The position numbers and the translations under genes were made by a program. From Methylomarinum sp. Ch1-1 (GTDB lineage: Bacteria > Pseudomonadota > Gammaproteobacteria > Methylococcales > Methylomonadaceae), in the NCBI RefSeq assembly GCF_030717995.2, contig NZ_CP157743.1, forward strand, positions 1,860,001-1,924,000: a stretch of DNA of 64,000 nucleotides, read 5' to 3'. Below are positions 26,459-37,364 of the stretch, piece by piece (position 1 is the stretch's first letter; every line of letters starts with the position of its first letter). Below the pieces are notes generated by a model, which made no database searches, was not told the origin of the DNA, and saw only the letters and a list, made by a program, of their open reading frames with translations.

Positions 26459-28339
26459 CTAATTTCTTGCCGGCCGGCTCATGTAGCTGTAATTGACAAT
26501 GACGGTCCAGCTTTTGGAAGGGCTGAACGAGACCCTTTCCCAGGCGGCGATTTTAAAAATTTGCTGTTGGTCTTCGATGAAGGAATAATAGCCTATGCCT
26601 TCGTCATCGGTTTGGGTTAAGCGGCCGAAGGCCAGTAATGACGGTGAGTATTGGTTTTGTGGATCCAGGAATAAATTGCTGCCCAGGTAGCGGTTGTTTT
26701 TGTCATAAACGATCAAACCGTCTTCGCTGATGATCCAGATGTCACGCGAATGCCCAGGCAGCGCCGCCGTCATCGGGAACAAATCGGGTAAAGATTTTTC
26801 AGGGCTCATCACCGCTTCGAGCACATAGTCCACATGTTGGTTTTGGATGATAGGGGCGCGGAAAAACAGCCTTAAGCCCCGATTCTGCATTTCCGCCATC
26901 GGGGCTTTGAATTCCTGTTTACTGCTTTTCCAATGGGACGAAGACACGGAAGAAATGTTCGCCGCCGGCTTTACAGTAAAGCGTTCGAATTTAGGGTACT
27001 GGCTATGCAAGTCCGTTAATATCGCCTGGCTGTTAGCGGGGTCCTCCAGCTTGCTGGTTGCCAGTTGCCGGGCCGCCGCGTTTAAATCCGAAAACAATTG
27101 CGCGCTGCCCTCGTCAATCGCCGTGGCGATCAATTGGGCTTGTTTTTGCGCGGTCTCGCTGAAGGTGGTGATGGTGACCAGGGAGTTTTCGACCTTGGCT
27201 TTAGCTTGTTGCATCTTGATCGCATAATGCACGGAAAATCCGGCGCCGGCGAGGATCGCGGTTAGCAGAGCCAGGCTCATGAAAATCAAGGCCTTGTTGC
27301 GGGCTAGAAAGCGTCGCAGCAATTCTTTACGGCTGTATTCGTAGATATTGACGATGCGTCCATCGCGGAAGGCTTTTAATTGTTCGGCCATTTCCTTGGC
27401 ATTGGCGAAGCGCAGATGGCGATTTTTTTGCAGCGCTTTGTTGCAGATGGCGACTAATTCCGGAGGCGCTGATTTTTCCAGCTTGTCGGGGTGAGGTGAG
27501 GGGCTATCGGAGCCGATTGCTTGCTGTATGGTGTCGAAATCGCCGCGATAAGGCAATTTGCCGGTGATGATGCGAAATAAGATTACGCCTAGACTGTAAA
27601 CGTCGCTGCGTTTGTCGGCCTCGCCATTAAATTGTTCCGGCGCCATATAGCAGGGGGTTCCCAATGTCTCGGTGCTTAGCGCATCGTTCAAGGTATGGCG
27701 CTGGTGGCTCAGCGCTTCCCGATAAAAATAGGTGTTGTCGCCGGCATCGAGAACCTGCGCCAAGCCCCAATCCAGTACGATAGTTTCGCCGAATTCGCCG
27801 CGGATGATATTGCCGGGTTTCAGGTCGCGATGGATCACGCCTTTGGCATGCGCATAAGCTAAGGTTTCACTGACATCGATTAATATATCCAGTAATTTCA
27901 GGCGTTGAGCCAATTGCTTGTCGGATGCAAGCAAGGCGCAGTTTTTCAGCAGGGTTTCCAGCGTTTCCCCTCTGACATAGCGCATGACGTAATAAGGCGT
28001 GTCGCCTTTTTGCTTGTCCAGCGCGTAAATCGGGATGATGCCCGGGTGCTCCAATTTCCCGGTTAATTTAGCCTCATGAATGAAGGTGTTTTTAAGTTCT
28101 TCGGAATTGCTCGCCGACGATTCTTCGAAATCCAGCAGTTCTTTGATCGCGACTCGTCGGCCGATGCTTTCGTCATAGCCGAGAAAGACTCGACCCATGC
28201 CGCCTTGGCCGACGATGCCTTCGATTTTTAGCTGTTTGTTGTAGTACTCGCCGATCGCGGCGCTTTCTTTCTTGGGCGCGGCGATCCGGGTTCTATCATC
28301 ATCCGGCTCAGAGTTTGCCGGGGCGGCTTGCTCATTCAT
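26459..28339 (-). CDS. Receptor-like Ser/Thr protein kinase with extracytoplasmic Cache-like sensor
   Basis: 626 residues. N-terminal Hanks-type kinase: glycine loop IVGQGGMGRVFLGYD, catalytic lysine in VAIKELL, HRDLKPGNII, DWGLAQ (DFG position reads DWG) and YMAPEQ. One membrane segment near residues 360-385 (IFMSLALLTAILAGAGFSV), a coiled segment, then an about 230-residue C-terminal domain ending in Cache-like IISEDGLIVYDKNNRYLG, presumably periplasmic. It likely couples an external ligand to phosphorylation. I chose the ATG at 28339; an upstream ATG at 28381 adds 14 residues inside the upstream gene. Overlaps the ICL/PEPM gene by 8 bp, suggesting co-expression. Confidence 0.88.
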   Translation of the reverse strand: MNEQAAPANSEPDDDRTRIAAPKKESAAIGEYYNKQLKIEGIVGQGGMGRVFLGYDESIGRRVAIKELLDFEESSASNSEELKNTFIHEAKLTGKLEHPGIIPIYALDKQKGDTPYYVMRYVRGETLETLLKNCALLASDKQLAQRLKLLDILIDVSETLAYAHAKGVIHRDLKPGNIIRGEFGETIVLDWGLAQVLDAGDNTYFYREALSHQRHTLNDALSTETLGTPCYMAPEQFNGEADKRSDVYSLGVILFRIITGKLPYRGDFDTIQQAIGSDSPSPHPDKLEKSAPPELVAICNKALQKNRHLRFANAKEMAEQLKAFRDGRIVNIYEYSRKELLRRFLARNKALIFMSLALLTAILAGAGFSVHYAIKMQQAKAKVENSLVTITTFSETAQKQAQLIATAIDEGSAQLFSDLNAAARQLATSKLEDPANSQAILTDLHSQYPKFERFTVKPAANISSVSSSHWKSSKQEFKAPMAEMQNRGLRLFFRAPIIQNQHVDYVLEAVMSPEKSLPDLFPMTAALPGHSRDIWIISEDGLIVYDKNNRYLGSNLFLDPQNQYSPSLLAFGRLTQTDDEGIGYYSFIEDQQQIFKIAAWERVSFSPSKSWTVIVNYSYMSRPARN

Positions 28340-29207
28340 CGGGCAGACGATAGCGTTGTTCTTGCTGGTAATAATCCTCAAAACCGACGGCCCTTGTCAG
28401 TTCTTGAAAGTCCATGGTCTGTGTTTGTTCGCCATTTTTTAAATCATGCAGCGACTGCTTCATGGCTTGTATAGACACGTTAAGCAGCGTCAGTGGATAG
28501 ACGGCGATCTTGTAGCCCATTGCTTCCAAGTGTTGGTGAGACAATAGCGGGGTTTTGCCGTGCTCGATCAGGTTGGCGACCTTATGGCCGGGAACGCGCT
28601 TACAATATTCGCGCATTTCCTCGACACTTTCCGGTGCTTCGACAAAATTGATGTCGGCGCCGATCTCGTGAAACAATTGTGCGCGTTGGATTGCTTCTTC
28701 CAAGTCGTCGGTGGCGCGGGCATCGGTTCGGGCCATGATCAGGATATCGGCGCCTTCGTTGCGGGCGTCGACGGCGGCCTGGATGCGCATCGCCGCCTCG
28801 TCGCGACCGACCACGGCTTTGCCGCGGGTGTGGCCGCAACGTTTCGGAGCCACTTGGTCTTCCAGCATGATGCAGGCAAAGCCGGCCTGAACGTAGCCTT
28901 GCACGGTACGTTTGATGTTGATGGCGTTACCGAAACCGGTGTCGCCGTCACCCCAGATCGGAATCGAGACGGCGCTGCAGATATTACGGCCTTGATCCAG
29001 CAATTCGGCATAGCTGATCAGGCCGGTATCGGGTTGACCCAGGCGACTGGCGGAAACGGCGAAGCCGCTCATGAAAGCGGTTTCGAAGCCCGCTTGTTGG
29101 CATAGTTTCGCCGAGATGGCATCGTGACAGCCAGGCATCACCAGCAGGCCGGGACGGTTCAATAGTTCACGCAGTTTTTCGGCGGGCGTCGTTAGCTGTT
29201 TAGGCAT
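28332..29207 (-). CDS. Isocitrate lyase/PEP mutase superfamily enzyme
   Basis: 291-residue TIM-barrel enzyme: ALIGN-type metal site WGDGDTGFGN, EDQVAPKRCGH with Cys124 in the lyase-type loop, MARTDA, NFVEAPES and KVANLIEHGKTPLL. The Cys in KRCGH points to a C-C lyase such as 2-methylisocitrate or 2,3-dimethylmalate lyase rather than oxaloacetate decarboxylase. No prpC/prpD neighbours, so the substrate is unknown. Its stop lies within the kinase gene start. Confidence 0.82.
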   Translation of the reverse strand: MPKQLTTPAEKLRELLNRPGLLVMPGCHDAISAKLCQQAGFETAFMSGFAVSASRLGQPDTGLISYAELLDQGRNICSAVSIPIWGDGDTGFGNAINIKRTVQGYVQAGFACIMLEDQVAPKRCGHTRGKAVVGRDEAAMRIQAAVDARNEGADILIMARTDARATDDLEEAIQRAQLFHEIGADINFVEAPESVEEMREYCKRVPGHKVANLIEHGKTPLLSHQHLEAMGYKIAVYPLTLLNVSIQAMKQSLHDLKNGEQTQTMDFQELTRAVGFEDYYQQEQRYRLPDE

Positions 29208-29280
29208 CGGATGAGAGGCGGTTGCATTAAGGCGGATCGATAAATTACGCTGACGTAATCACGACGTTGCCGGATTTTTA

Positions 29281-29446
29281 CAGCAATTCCCAGTTTGAGT
29301 ATTTTTGCAGGGTTTAGGACATGGGGTGTGTCTGTCGAGGAGCGCCGTAAACCCATCCCTGGGGGCTTGACGACAGCATCCTTGCTGCCGACATCCTCGC
29401 CAAACACACCCCATGCCCTTTTTGAACGCCAAAGTGGGAATTGCTG
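29281..29446. repeat. Family-A element, intact reference copy A4
   Basis: 166 bp with perfect 12-bp terminal inverted repeats (CAGCAATTCCCA ... TGGGAATTGCTG) and a perfect 9-bp target duplication GGATTTTTA at 29272-29280 and 29447-29455. No open frame of significance; internal sequence contains further imperfect palindromes. It lies in the ilvB upstream region, about 180 bp before the start codon. This is the type copy for the family. Confidence 0.9.
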
Positions 29447-29627
29447 GGATTTTTAAGAAAATTTCAATATTACTTAATAAACTAGTAAAATGATTGAATT
29501 GTTGACGAATTCGGCTAGACCCAGTAGTTTAGCTAACCTTTTCGTAAATTAAAACCAAGTGCTTTAGTCTGGAATTCTGTGGACTAGGTTTCTGGTAAAG
29601 TTTGGTCAGTATTTTGGGGATTAAAAA

Positions 29628-31364
29628 TTGGAACTCAGTGGCGGAGAGATAGTTGTTCGTTGTCTTAAAGACGAAGGGGTAGAGTATATTTTCGGTTATC
29701 CTGGCGGTGCGGTATTACATCTATATGATGCAATTTTTCATCAGGATGACGTCAAACATATTCTAGTCAGGCATGAGCAGGGGGCGACCCATGCAGCCGA
29801 TGCCTATGCGCGCGCAACCGGAAAGCCAGGCGTAGTCTTGGTGACTTCCGGTCCAGGCGCGACCAATGCCGTGACCGGCATTGCAACGGCTTATATGGAT
29901 TCGATTCCGATGGTGATTATTTCCGGCCAGGTGCATACGCCGGTCATCGGTAGTGACGCCTTTCAGGAAGTCGATACGGTAGGCATCACCCGACCCTGCG
30001 TTAAGCACAATTTCTTGGTCAAAAATGTCGCCGATCTGGCGGAAACGATCAAAAAAGCCTTTTATGTCGCCACCACGGGGCGCCCGGGACCGGTCCTAGT
30101 CGACGTGCCCAAGGACATTACCGATCCGAACATCAAGATCCCGTATAAGTATCCTAAGAAGGTCTCTATGCGTTCCTATAATCCGGCGGTCAGCGGGCAT
30201 AAGGGACAGATCAAGAAAGCCGTGGATCTATTGTTGTCGGCGCAACGACCGATGATTTATTCTGGCGGCGGCGTGGTGCTGGGCGAGGCTAGCAAGGAGT
30301 TGACCGAGCTGACGCATACACTGGGCTATCCGATTACCAATACCTTGATGGGATTGGGCGCTTATCCTGCGACCGACAAGCAATTCGTCGGCATGCTAGG
30401 TATGCACGGCACCTATGAGGCCAATATGGCCATGCATGAAAGCGATGTGATTTTGGCGGTGGGCGCGCGTTTCGATGACCGGGTGACCGGCAAGTTGGCC
30501 GAATTCTGTCCTTACGCCAAGATTATCCATATCGATGTCGACCCTGCTTCGATTTCCAAAACCGTCAAGGTCGATATCCCGATCGTCGGTCAGGTCCAGC
30601 CTGTGTTGGAGCAAATGATCGAATTGATCAAGAATGGTAAGAAGAAACCGTCGAAAAGCGCGCTGGAAACCTGGTGGGGCCATATCGAAAAATGGCGTTC
30701 GATCCACTGCTTGGAATACGATCGGGAAAGCCGCTCTATCAAGCCGCAATACGTGGTTGAGCAATTGTATGAGGTAACCAAGGGCGACGCCTATATCACC
30801 TCCGATGTCGGCCAGCATCAGATGTATGCGGCGCAATATTATCATTTTGATAAACCGCGACGCTGGATTAACTCCGGCGGCCTGGGCACGATGGGGTTTG
30901 GTTTGCCTGCGGCGATCGGCGTAAAGCTAGCGTTTCCAGAAGCCGATGTGGCCTGTATCACCGGCGAGGCCAGCATTCAGATGTGTATTCAGGAGTTGTC
31001 GACGGCACTGCAGTACAATACGCCGGTCAAGATCATCAACCTGAACAACCGGTACATGGGGATGGTGAGGCAGTGGCAGGAGTTCTCCTATCAGAGTCGT
31101 TATTCGCATTCCTATATGGATACGATTCCCGACTTCGTCAAATTGGCCGAGGCTTATGGTCATGTCGGCATCCGGGTGGAAAAACCGGAAGATGTCAGAG
31201 GCGCGCTGGAGCAGGCGTTTGCGATGAAAGATCGTACCGTGTTTCTGGACTTCATGACTGATAGGACTGAAAACGTATATCCAATGATCGAGGCCGGTAA
31301 GGCTCATCATGAAATGAAGCTGAGAATGGCGCCGGGCACCCCGGTAGACAGGGAGTTATCATAA
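29628..31364 (+). CDS. ilvB: Acetolactate synthase, large (catalytic) subunit
   Basis: ThDP-dependent condensation of pyruvate for valine/leucine/isoleucine synthesis. 578 residues with [33 protein letters not shown], the central FAD-type domain ([16 protein letters not shown]) and the C-terminal ThDP site [17 protein letters not shown] ... [14 protein letters not shown]. The first metal-motif residue is Glu (GEAS) rather than the common Asp (GDGS), a variant I believe is tolerated in proteobacteria. Starts at TTG. Overlaps ilvN by 1 bp (TAATG). Could equally be named ilvI. Confidence 0.95.
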   Translation: MELSGGEIVVRCLKDEGVEYIFGYPGGAVLHLYDAIFHQDDVKHILVRHEQGATHAADAYARATGKPGVVLVTSGPGATNAVTGIATAYMDSIPMVIISGQVHTPVIGSDAFQEVDTVGITRPCVKHNFLVKNVADLAETIKKAFYVATTGRPGPVLVDVPKDITDPNIKIPYKYPKKVSMRSYNPAVSGHKGQIKKAVDLLLSAQRPMIYSGGGVVLGEASKELTELTHTLGYPITNTLMGLGAYPATDKQFVGMLGMHGTYEANMAMHESDVILAVGARFDDRVTGKLAEFCPYAKIIHIDVDPASISKTVKVDIPIVGQVQPVLEQMIELIKNGKKKPSKSALETWWGHIEKWRSIHCLEYDRESRSIKPQYVVEQLYEVTKGDAYITSDVGQHQMYAAQYYHFDKPRRWINSGGLGTMGFGLPAAIGVKLAFPEADVACITGEASIQMCIQELSTALQYNTPVKIINLNNRYMGMVRQWQEFSYQSRYSHSYMDTIPDFVKLAEAYGHVGIRVEKPEDVRGALEQAFAMKDRTVFLDFMTDRTENVYPMIEAGKAHHEMKLRMAPGTPVDRELS

Positions 31365-31855
31365 TGAGGCATATTATTTCTATTCTGATAGAAAATGAAG
31401 CGGGGGCCTTGTCCAGGGTGGCGGGGCTGTTTTCCGCTCGCGGTTACAATATCGAGTCGTTGACGGTGGCGCCGACCGAGGACGCCAGCTTGTCGCGCAT
31501 GACATTGGTGACGCGGGGCAATGATCAGATCATCGAACAGATTACCAAGCAATTGAATAAGCTGGTCGATGTGGTCAAATTGATCGATTTGGCCGAATCG
31601 GTTCATGTCGAACGCGAACTGATGCTGATGAAGGTCAAAGCCACCGACGCCAGTCGCGAGGAGGTGAAGCGCATGGTGGATATTTTTCGCGGCAAAATCA
31701 TCGATGTTACCGCCAGCAGTTATGTTATCGAAATGACGGGAACTTCCGATAAACTGGACGCCTTTGTCAAGGGATTGGCTGAAGACAGCATCATCGAGGT
31801 GGTGCGGTCCGGGTCGACCGGTATTTCGCGCGGCGAAAAAGGTTTACATTTATAA
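31364..31855 (+). CDS. ilvN: Acetolactate synthase, small (regulatory) subunit
   Basis: 163 residues: N-terminal ACT domain (HIISILIENEAGALSRVAGL, FSARGYNIESLTVAPTED) that senses valine, and the ALS_ss C-terminal domain. Length matches the IlvH/IlvN long form. Translationally coupled to the large subunit by TAATG. Confidence 0.95.
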   Translation: MRHIISILIENEAGALSRVAGLFSARGYNIESLTVAPTEDASLSRMTLVTRGNDQIIEQITKQLNKLVDVVKLIDLAESVHVERELMLMKVKATDASREEVKRMVDIFRGKIIDVTASSYVIEMTGTSDKLDAFVKGLAEDSIIEVVRSGSTGISRGEKGLHL

Positions 31856-31901
31856 GCGGCTTTTTGTTTGAAGTCCGCATCACACATTTTATTAAAATTA
31901 G

Positions 31902-32933
<1,032 letters not shown>

Positions 32934-33007
32934 TTTGCCGATTGATAGGGTGCTATGTGCTTGTTAATCGATTGGATTGGCTAAATTATGTAGCGTTGTC
33001 ATAAAAA

Positions 33008-33074
33008 CGAAAGACGAAAGACGAAAGACGCAAAAGGTTTGGCTCTTTTGGGCCTTGTGTCTTTAGTCTTTTGC
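33008..33074. repeat. Triple CGAAAGA tandem repeat within an imperfect hairpin after ilvC
   Basis: Three exact CGAAAGA units (33008-33028) run into CGCAAAAGG, which pairs imperfectly with CCTTGTGTCTTTAGTCTTTT (33053-33072). It could be a terminator-like structure for ilvC. Too short and irregular for a CRISPR. Confidence 0.45.
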
Positions 33075-33157
33075 CTGGTTAATTCTAAGCTAGGTGTTTA
33101 CTGCTTTCACTAGGCTTATTTAGATTTAAATATTTAACCTTCAAGAATAAATTCATC

Positions 33158-34387
33158 ATGAGTAAACCAAACAGAGTTGCAATTTTAACGGCAGGCGGTC
33201 TGGCGCCCTGCCTGAACTCGGCCATCGGCAGCCTGATCGAACGTTATAGCGAAATCGATCCCAGCATCGATATCATTTGTTATCGCGGCGGTTACAAGGG
33301 CTTGCTGAAAGGCGATTATTATCAAGTGACGCCTGAAATTCGCAAAAATGCCGGCCTGCTGCAGCGGTTCGGCGGCTCCGCGATCGGCAACAGCCGGGTT
33401 AAACTGACCAACGTCAAAGACTGCATCAAACGCGGCCTGGTCAAAGAAGGTGAGGATCCCCAAAAAGTCGCCGCCGACCAATTGGTCAAAGATGGTGTCG
33501 ACGTGTTGCATACCATCGGCGGTGACGATACCAACACGGCGGCGGCCGATTTGGCGGCGTTCTTGGCGAAAAATGATTACGGCCTGACCGTGATCGGTTT
33601 GCCAAAAACGATCGATAACGACGTATTCCCGATTAAACAGTCCCTGGGCGCCTGGACTGCCGCCGAACAAGGCGCGCAATATTTCCAAAACGTCGTGGCG
33701 GAAAACAATGCTAATCCGCGCATGTTGATCGTTCATGAGGTGATGGGGCGTAACTGCGGTTGGTTGACCGCGGCCACTGCTAAGGAATACCGGAAGCTGC
33801 TGGATCGTTCCGAATGGTTGCCAGAAATTGGTTTGGATCGTGACGCGTTTGAAGTTCATGGCGTGTTTATTCCGGAAATGGAAATCGATCTGGCGGCTGA
33901 AGCGAAGCGTCTGCGTGAAGTGATGGACAAGGTTGATTGCGTCAACATCTTTATTTCCGAAGGCGCCGGTGTTGACGCCATCGTCGAAGAGTTGCAGGCG
34001 AAGGGGCAGGAAGTGCCGCGTGACGCCTTCGGCCATATCAAGCTGGATGCCGTCAATCCGGGCAAATGGTTTGCCGAGCAGTTTTCCGAAATGATCGGCG
34101 CGGAAAAAACCCTGGTGCAAAAATCCGGTTATTTCTCTCGCGCTTCCGCGGCCAACATCGAAGACATGCGTTTGATCAAATCCTGCGCCGACTTGGCGGT
34201 TGAATGCGCATACCGCCGTGAATCCGGTGTGATGGGGCATGATGAGGATCAAAACGATGTCTTGCGCGCGATCGAATTCCCGCGCATCAAAGGTGGCAAA
34301 CCTTTCGATATAAACACCGATTGGTTTACCGAAATATTGACGGCGATCGGCCAAAACAAAGGCGCCAAAGTCGATGTCAGTCATTAA
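33158..34387 (+). CDS. pfp: Pyrophosphate-dependent 6-phosphofructokinase
   Basis: Reversible phosphorylation of fructose-6-phosphate using PPi. 409 residues. GGDDTN (121-126) in place of the ATP-type GGDGS and PKTIDND (149-155) instead of PGTIDND are the family marks of PPi use; VMGRNCGWL is the substrate loop. PPi-PFK is characteristic of RuMP-pathway methanotrophs, and here is the strongest clue to lifestyle. Monocistronic between ilvC and a strong terminator. In methanotrophs this enzyme may also act on sedoheptulose-7-phosphate (family knowledge, not seen here). Confidence 0.93.
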   Translation: MSKPNRVAILTAGGLAPCLNSAIGSLIERYSEIDPSIDIICYRGGYKGLLKGDYYQVTPEIRKNAGLLQRFGGSAIGNSRVKLTNVKDCIKRGLVKEGEDPQKVAADQLVKDGVDVLHTIGGDDTNTAAADLAAFLAKNDYGLTVIGLPKTIDNDVFPIKQSLGAWTAAEQGAQYFQNVVAENNANPRMLIVHEVMGRNCGWLTAATAKEYRKLLDRSEWLPEIGLDRDAFEVHGVFIPEMEIDLAAEAKRLREVMDKVDCVNIFISEGAGVDAIVEELQAKGQEVPRDAFGHIKLDAVNPGKWFAEQFSEMIGAEKTLVQKSGYFSRASAANIEDMRLIKSCADLAVECAYRRESGVMGHDEDQNDVLRAIEFPRIKGGKPFDINTDWFTEILTAIGQNKGAKVDVSH

Positions 34388-34410
34388 TTGATGTCATTTC
34401 CGCCTTAGCG

Positions 34411-34442
34411 CAAAAAAGCCCGTCTCGTCGATGGGCTTTTTT
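34411..34442 (+). terminator. Rho-independent terminator after pfp
   Basis: AAAAAAGCCC, loop GTCTCGTCGAT, then GGGCTTTTTT: GC stem with flanking A and T runs, 24 bp after the pfp stop. Confidence 0.88.
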
Positions 34443-34532
34443 GTGTCATAAGAATTTCACTTTGTTTGCCCGCATAAATCAGTACAATGTAGACCTTCGA
34501 TTTTAAGGCGCGCTATCAACAATATAAAAATT

Positions 34533-35276
34533 ATGAGTCAGAAAAAATCAACGATTCGTCACCGCGGAATCTATTTGCTGCCCAATCTGTTCACTACGGG
34601 GGCTATGTTTGCCGGATTTTATGCGATTGCATCGGCGATTAATGGTCGCTATGAATCTGCGGCGGTGGCGCTGTTTGTTGCGATGATTCTGGATGGATTG
34701 GATGGGCGCGTCGCGCGCTTGACCAATACCCAGAGCGAATTCGGGGTGCAGTATGACAGCTTGTCCGACATGGTGTCGTTTGGCGTCGCGCCGGCGCTGG
34801 TGATGTACTTATGGGCCTTCGGCAGTCTTGGCAAATTAGGGTTGTTTGCGGCTTTTGTCCATATGGCCGGCGGCGCATTGAGATTGGCGCGCTTCAATAC
34901 CCAAGTCGAGGTTGCCGATAAACGTTATTTTCAGGGACTCCCCAGTCCGGCAGCGGCGGCGATCCTGGCCGGCGGTTTATGGATCAGCCTGGAATACGGT
35001 TATGATGTCGAAACGATCAAATATCTGGTGTTGATTGTCACGATCTGCACCGGACTGCTGATGGTCAGTAATTTTCGTTATTCCAGTTTTAAAGAGATCG
35101 ATCTGAAAGGGCGGGTGCCTTTTGTCGCGGCGATCGCGATCATGCTGGCGATCGGTTTCGTCATGGCCCAGCCGCAGACCATGTTGTTTCTGCTGGCGGT
35201 GGGATATGCGATCTCCGGACCCGTGGTGACGCTGGTGATGCGGAGAAAGTGGCATAACCGAAAACAGGAATCCTGA
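34533..35276 (+). CDS. pssA: CDP-diacylglycerol--serine O-phosphatidyltransferase
   Basis: Membrane enzyme making phosphatidylserine, precursor of phosphatidylethanolamine. 247 residues with about seven membrane segments and the CDP-OH-P transferase signature DGLDGRVARL ... FGVQYDSLSD (pattern DGxxAR-G-D-D). N-terminus RGIYLLPNLFTTGAMFAGFY is typical of the subclass-II PssA. Confidence 0.94.
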   Translation: MSQKKSTIRHRGIYLLPNLFTTGAMFAGFYAIASAINGRYESAAVALFVAMILDGLDGRVARLTNTQSEFGVQYDSLSDMVSFGVAPALVMYLWAFGSLGKLGLFAAFVHMAGGALRLARFNTQVEVADKRYFQGLPSPAAAAILAGGLWISLEYGYDVETIKYLVLIVTICTGLLMVSNFRYSSFKEIDLKGRVPFVAAIAIMLAIGFVMAQPQTMLFLLAVGYAISGPVVTLVMRRKWHNRKQES

Positions 35277-35344
35277 TGGCGTGTTTAGGCGCAATTAACT
35301 TGCAGGCTATTGCTGCATGGGACGTCGCATCTAGCGTCAAACAT

Positions 35345-35558
35345 CGGCAATGATTAGTTTGAGCATTTTCACAGCGTTAAACGCATGGGGATTGCTGTCG
35401 AGGAACGTCGTAAACCCATCCATGGGGGCTTGACGGCAGCATCTGACCACCAGGGAAGGTGGAAATGCAGATTTTGCAGGAGCAAAAATCTGCCCTGTCG
35501 CCGACATCCTCGTCAAATACATCTCAAGCCCTCTTAGGTATCCAAATTGAGAACTACT
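35345..35558. repeat. Family-A element, degenerate copy A5, with unit E inserted
   Basis: Termini CGGCAATGATTAGTTTGAG and GAGAACTACTG are diverged versions of the family-A ends. Flanked by GTCAAACAT at 35336-35344 and 35559-35567 (8-9 bp depending on how the terminal G is assigned). A 51-bp unit E at 35444-35494 interrupts the internal sequence GCAGCATC / CTGTCGCCGAC. Confidence 0.7.
35444..35494 (+). repeat. Unit E, second copy, 51 bp
   Basis: Two hairpins: CCACC AGGGAA GGTGG, then GCAGATTTT GCAGGAGCA AAAATCTGC. Compared with 6776-6826 (minus strand) the first stem changes to CCGTC/GATGG, which includes a compensatory pair (C-G to T-A), so pairing is conserved while sequence is not. Confidence 0.65.
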
Positions 35559-35566
35559 GTCAAACA

Positions 35567-35790
35567 TGGCTTGTCGCACGCAGGGCAATGCAGTATAGTA
35601 AGCTATTATGAATATTTCTCACCAAGCGATACAACATAGCCATTGCTCATTGCCGATATTCGGCACGCTAGACGTGTATGCGCTCTTCGCCCTCTCTCTT
35701 AGACTCCTGCCCTAACGGGCTGCGAATCTATCTACATACATCAATTATAAACCGATTTTTTTTAGTCGACCCTCGGGTTGAGATTTCTTC
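35567..35790. promoter_or_regulatory. leuA upstream region
   Basis: About 220 bp between element A5 and leuA. Contains CCTGCCCTAACGGGC, a short inverted repeat near 35707-35721, and AT-rich sequence; I could not define a leader peptide, riboswitch or promoter with confidence. Confidence 0.3.
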
Positions 35791-35805
35791 ATGAATGGAG
35801 CCATC

Positions 35806-37350
35806 ATGAAAGACAAGTTAATTATTTTTGATACCACCTTGCGCGATGGCGAGCAAAGCCCCGGCGCATCGATGACGCGTGATGAAAAAGTCAGAATCGC
35901 CAAGGCGCTTGAACGCATGAGAGTGGATGTCATCGAAGCCGGCTTTCCGGCTGCCAGTCAAGGCGATTTCGCATCGGTACAGGCTGTCGCCGACGTCATT
36001 AAAGACAGCACGGTGTGCGGTTTGGCCAGGGCGCTGGACAAAGATATCGACAAGGCCGGCGAGGCATTGCAAGGCGCCAATAGTTCGCGCATCCACACGT
36101 TTATCGCCACTTCGCCGATTCACATGCAGATGAAGCTGCAGATGGAACCCGAGCAGGTGATCGAATATGCGGTGCGGGCGGTCAAAAGGGCCCGGCAATA
36201 TACCGATAATGTCGAATTTTCTCCGGAAGACGCCGGACGCTCGGAAGAGGACTTTTTGTGTCGGATTCTCGAGGCGGTGATCGATGCCGGGGCGACGACG
36301 TTGAATATTCCCGATACCGTCGGTTACAGTGTGCCGCATCAGTTCGGCGCTACGATAGGCAATTTAATCCAACGCATACCGAATTCCGACAAAGCCGTTT
36401 TTTCCGTGCATTGCCATAATGATTTGGGCTTGGCTGTGGCCAACTCGCTGGCGGCGGTGATGAATGGCGCGCGCCAGATTGAATGTACCGTCAACGGTTT
36501 GGGCGAGCGGGCCGGTAATGCGGCGCTGGAAGAAGTGGTGATGGCGGTGCGGACGCGGCAGGACATTTTTCCTTGTCAAACCGGGCTGGATACCCGGGAA
36601 ATTGTCACCTGCTCCAAATTGGTTTCGACGATTACCGGTTTTCCGGTGCAACCAAACAAGGCGATCGTCGGCGCCAACGCCTTCGCCCACGAGTCGGGGA
36701 TACATCAGGACGGCGTGTTAAAGAGCCGCGAAACCTACGAGATCATGCAGGCGGAAGATGTCGGATGGACGGCCAATCGCATGGTATTGGGCAAACATTC
36801 CGGGCGCAATGCCTTCAAGAGCCGGATGACCGAGCTGGGCTTTCAATTCCACAGCGAAGCGGAATTGAACGACGCGTTTTTCCGTTTCAAGCAATTGGCC
36901 GATAAGAAGCACGATATCTTCGATGAAGATTTGCAGGCGTTGATTTCCGAAGTCAGCATCGCCGCCGAGGAAGAGAATGTCAAACTGCTTTCCTTGAAGG
37001 TTTGCTCGGAAACTGGAGAAACCCCCAGCGCCACAGTGACATTGAGAATCGGCAACGAGGAGTTGACCGGCAGTTCCAACGGCGGCGGCGCGGTCGACGC
37101 AAGTCTGAAAGCGATTGAAAGTCTGGTTAAAACCGGCGCCACGTTGGAATTGTACTCGGTCAATAACATAACCACCGGCACCGATGCTCAGGGCGAAGTG
37201 ACGGTGCGTCTGGATAAGGCCGGACGGATTGTAAATGGACTCGGGGCCGATACCGATATCGTCATCGCTTCGGCCAAGGCATATATCAATGCCGTCAATA
37301 AACTGCAATCGGCCAGACAGAGACAGCACCCGCAAACAGGCGATGTTTAA
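35806..37350 (+). CDS. leuA: 2-isopropylmalate synthase
   Basis: First committed step of leucine synthesis: acetyl-CoA plus 2-oxoisovalerate to 2-isopropylmalate. 514 residues with catalytic [28 protein letters not shown] metal site, [15 protein letters not shown] and the C-terminal LeuA regulatory dimerisation domain (from about 385). I chose the second ATG at 35806 ([12 protein letters not shown]), preceded by GGAG; the ATG at 35791 would add five residues. Complements ilvBNC upstream, though in a separate transcription unit. Confidence 0.96.
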   Translation: MKDKLIIFDTTLRDGEQSPGASMTRDEKVRIAKALERMRVDVIEAGFPAASQGDFASVQAVADVIKDSTVCGLARALDKDIDKAGEALQGANSSRIHTFIATSPIHMQMKLQMEPEQVIEYAVRAVKRARQYTDNVEFSPEDAGRSEEDFLCRILEAVIDAGATTLNIPDTVGYSVPHQFGATIGNLIQRIPNSDKAVFSVHCHNDLGLAVANSLAAVMNGARQIECTVNGLGERAGNAALEEVVMAVRTRQDIFPCQTGLDTREIVTCSKLVSTITGFPVQPNKAIVGANAFAHESGIHQDGVLKSRETYEIMQAEDVGWTANRMVLGKHSGRNAFKSRMTELGFQFHSEAELNDAFFRFKQLADKKHDIFDEDLQALISEVSIAAEEENVKLLSLKVCSETGETPSATVTLRIGNEELTGSSNGGGAVDASLKAIESLVKTGATLELYSVNNITTGTDAQGEVTVRLDKAGRIVNGLGADTDIVIASAKAYINAVNKLQSARQRQHPQTGDV

Positions 37351-37364
37351 CTAGCGAGAGCAAG

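Noticed and set aside
28332-29207. Naming the ICL/PEPM enzyme prpB
   Set aside because: No methylcitrate-cycle neighbours; KRCGH alone does not fix the substrate.
33008-33028. CRISPR-like short repeats
   Set aside because: Three contiguous 7-bp CGAAAGA units without spacers; a microsatellite within a hairpin.
33185-34384. 399-residue minus-strand open frame opposite pfp
   Set aside because: Exact shadow of a strongly conserved gene; a composition effect of its codon usage.
36718-37335. 205-residue minus-strand open frame opposite leuA
   Set aside because: Shadow frame without family features; leuA is certain.
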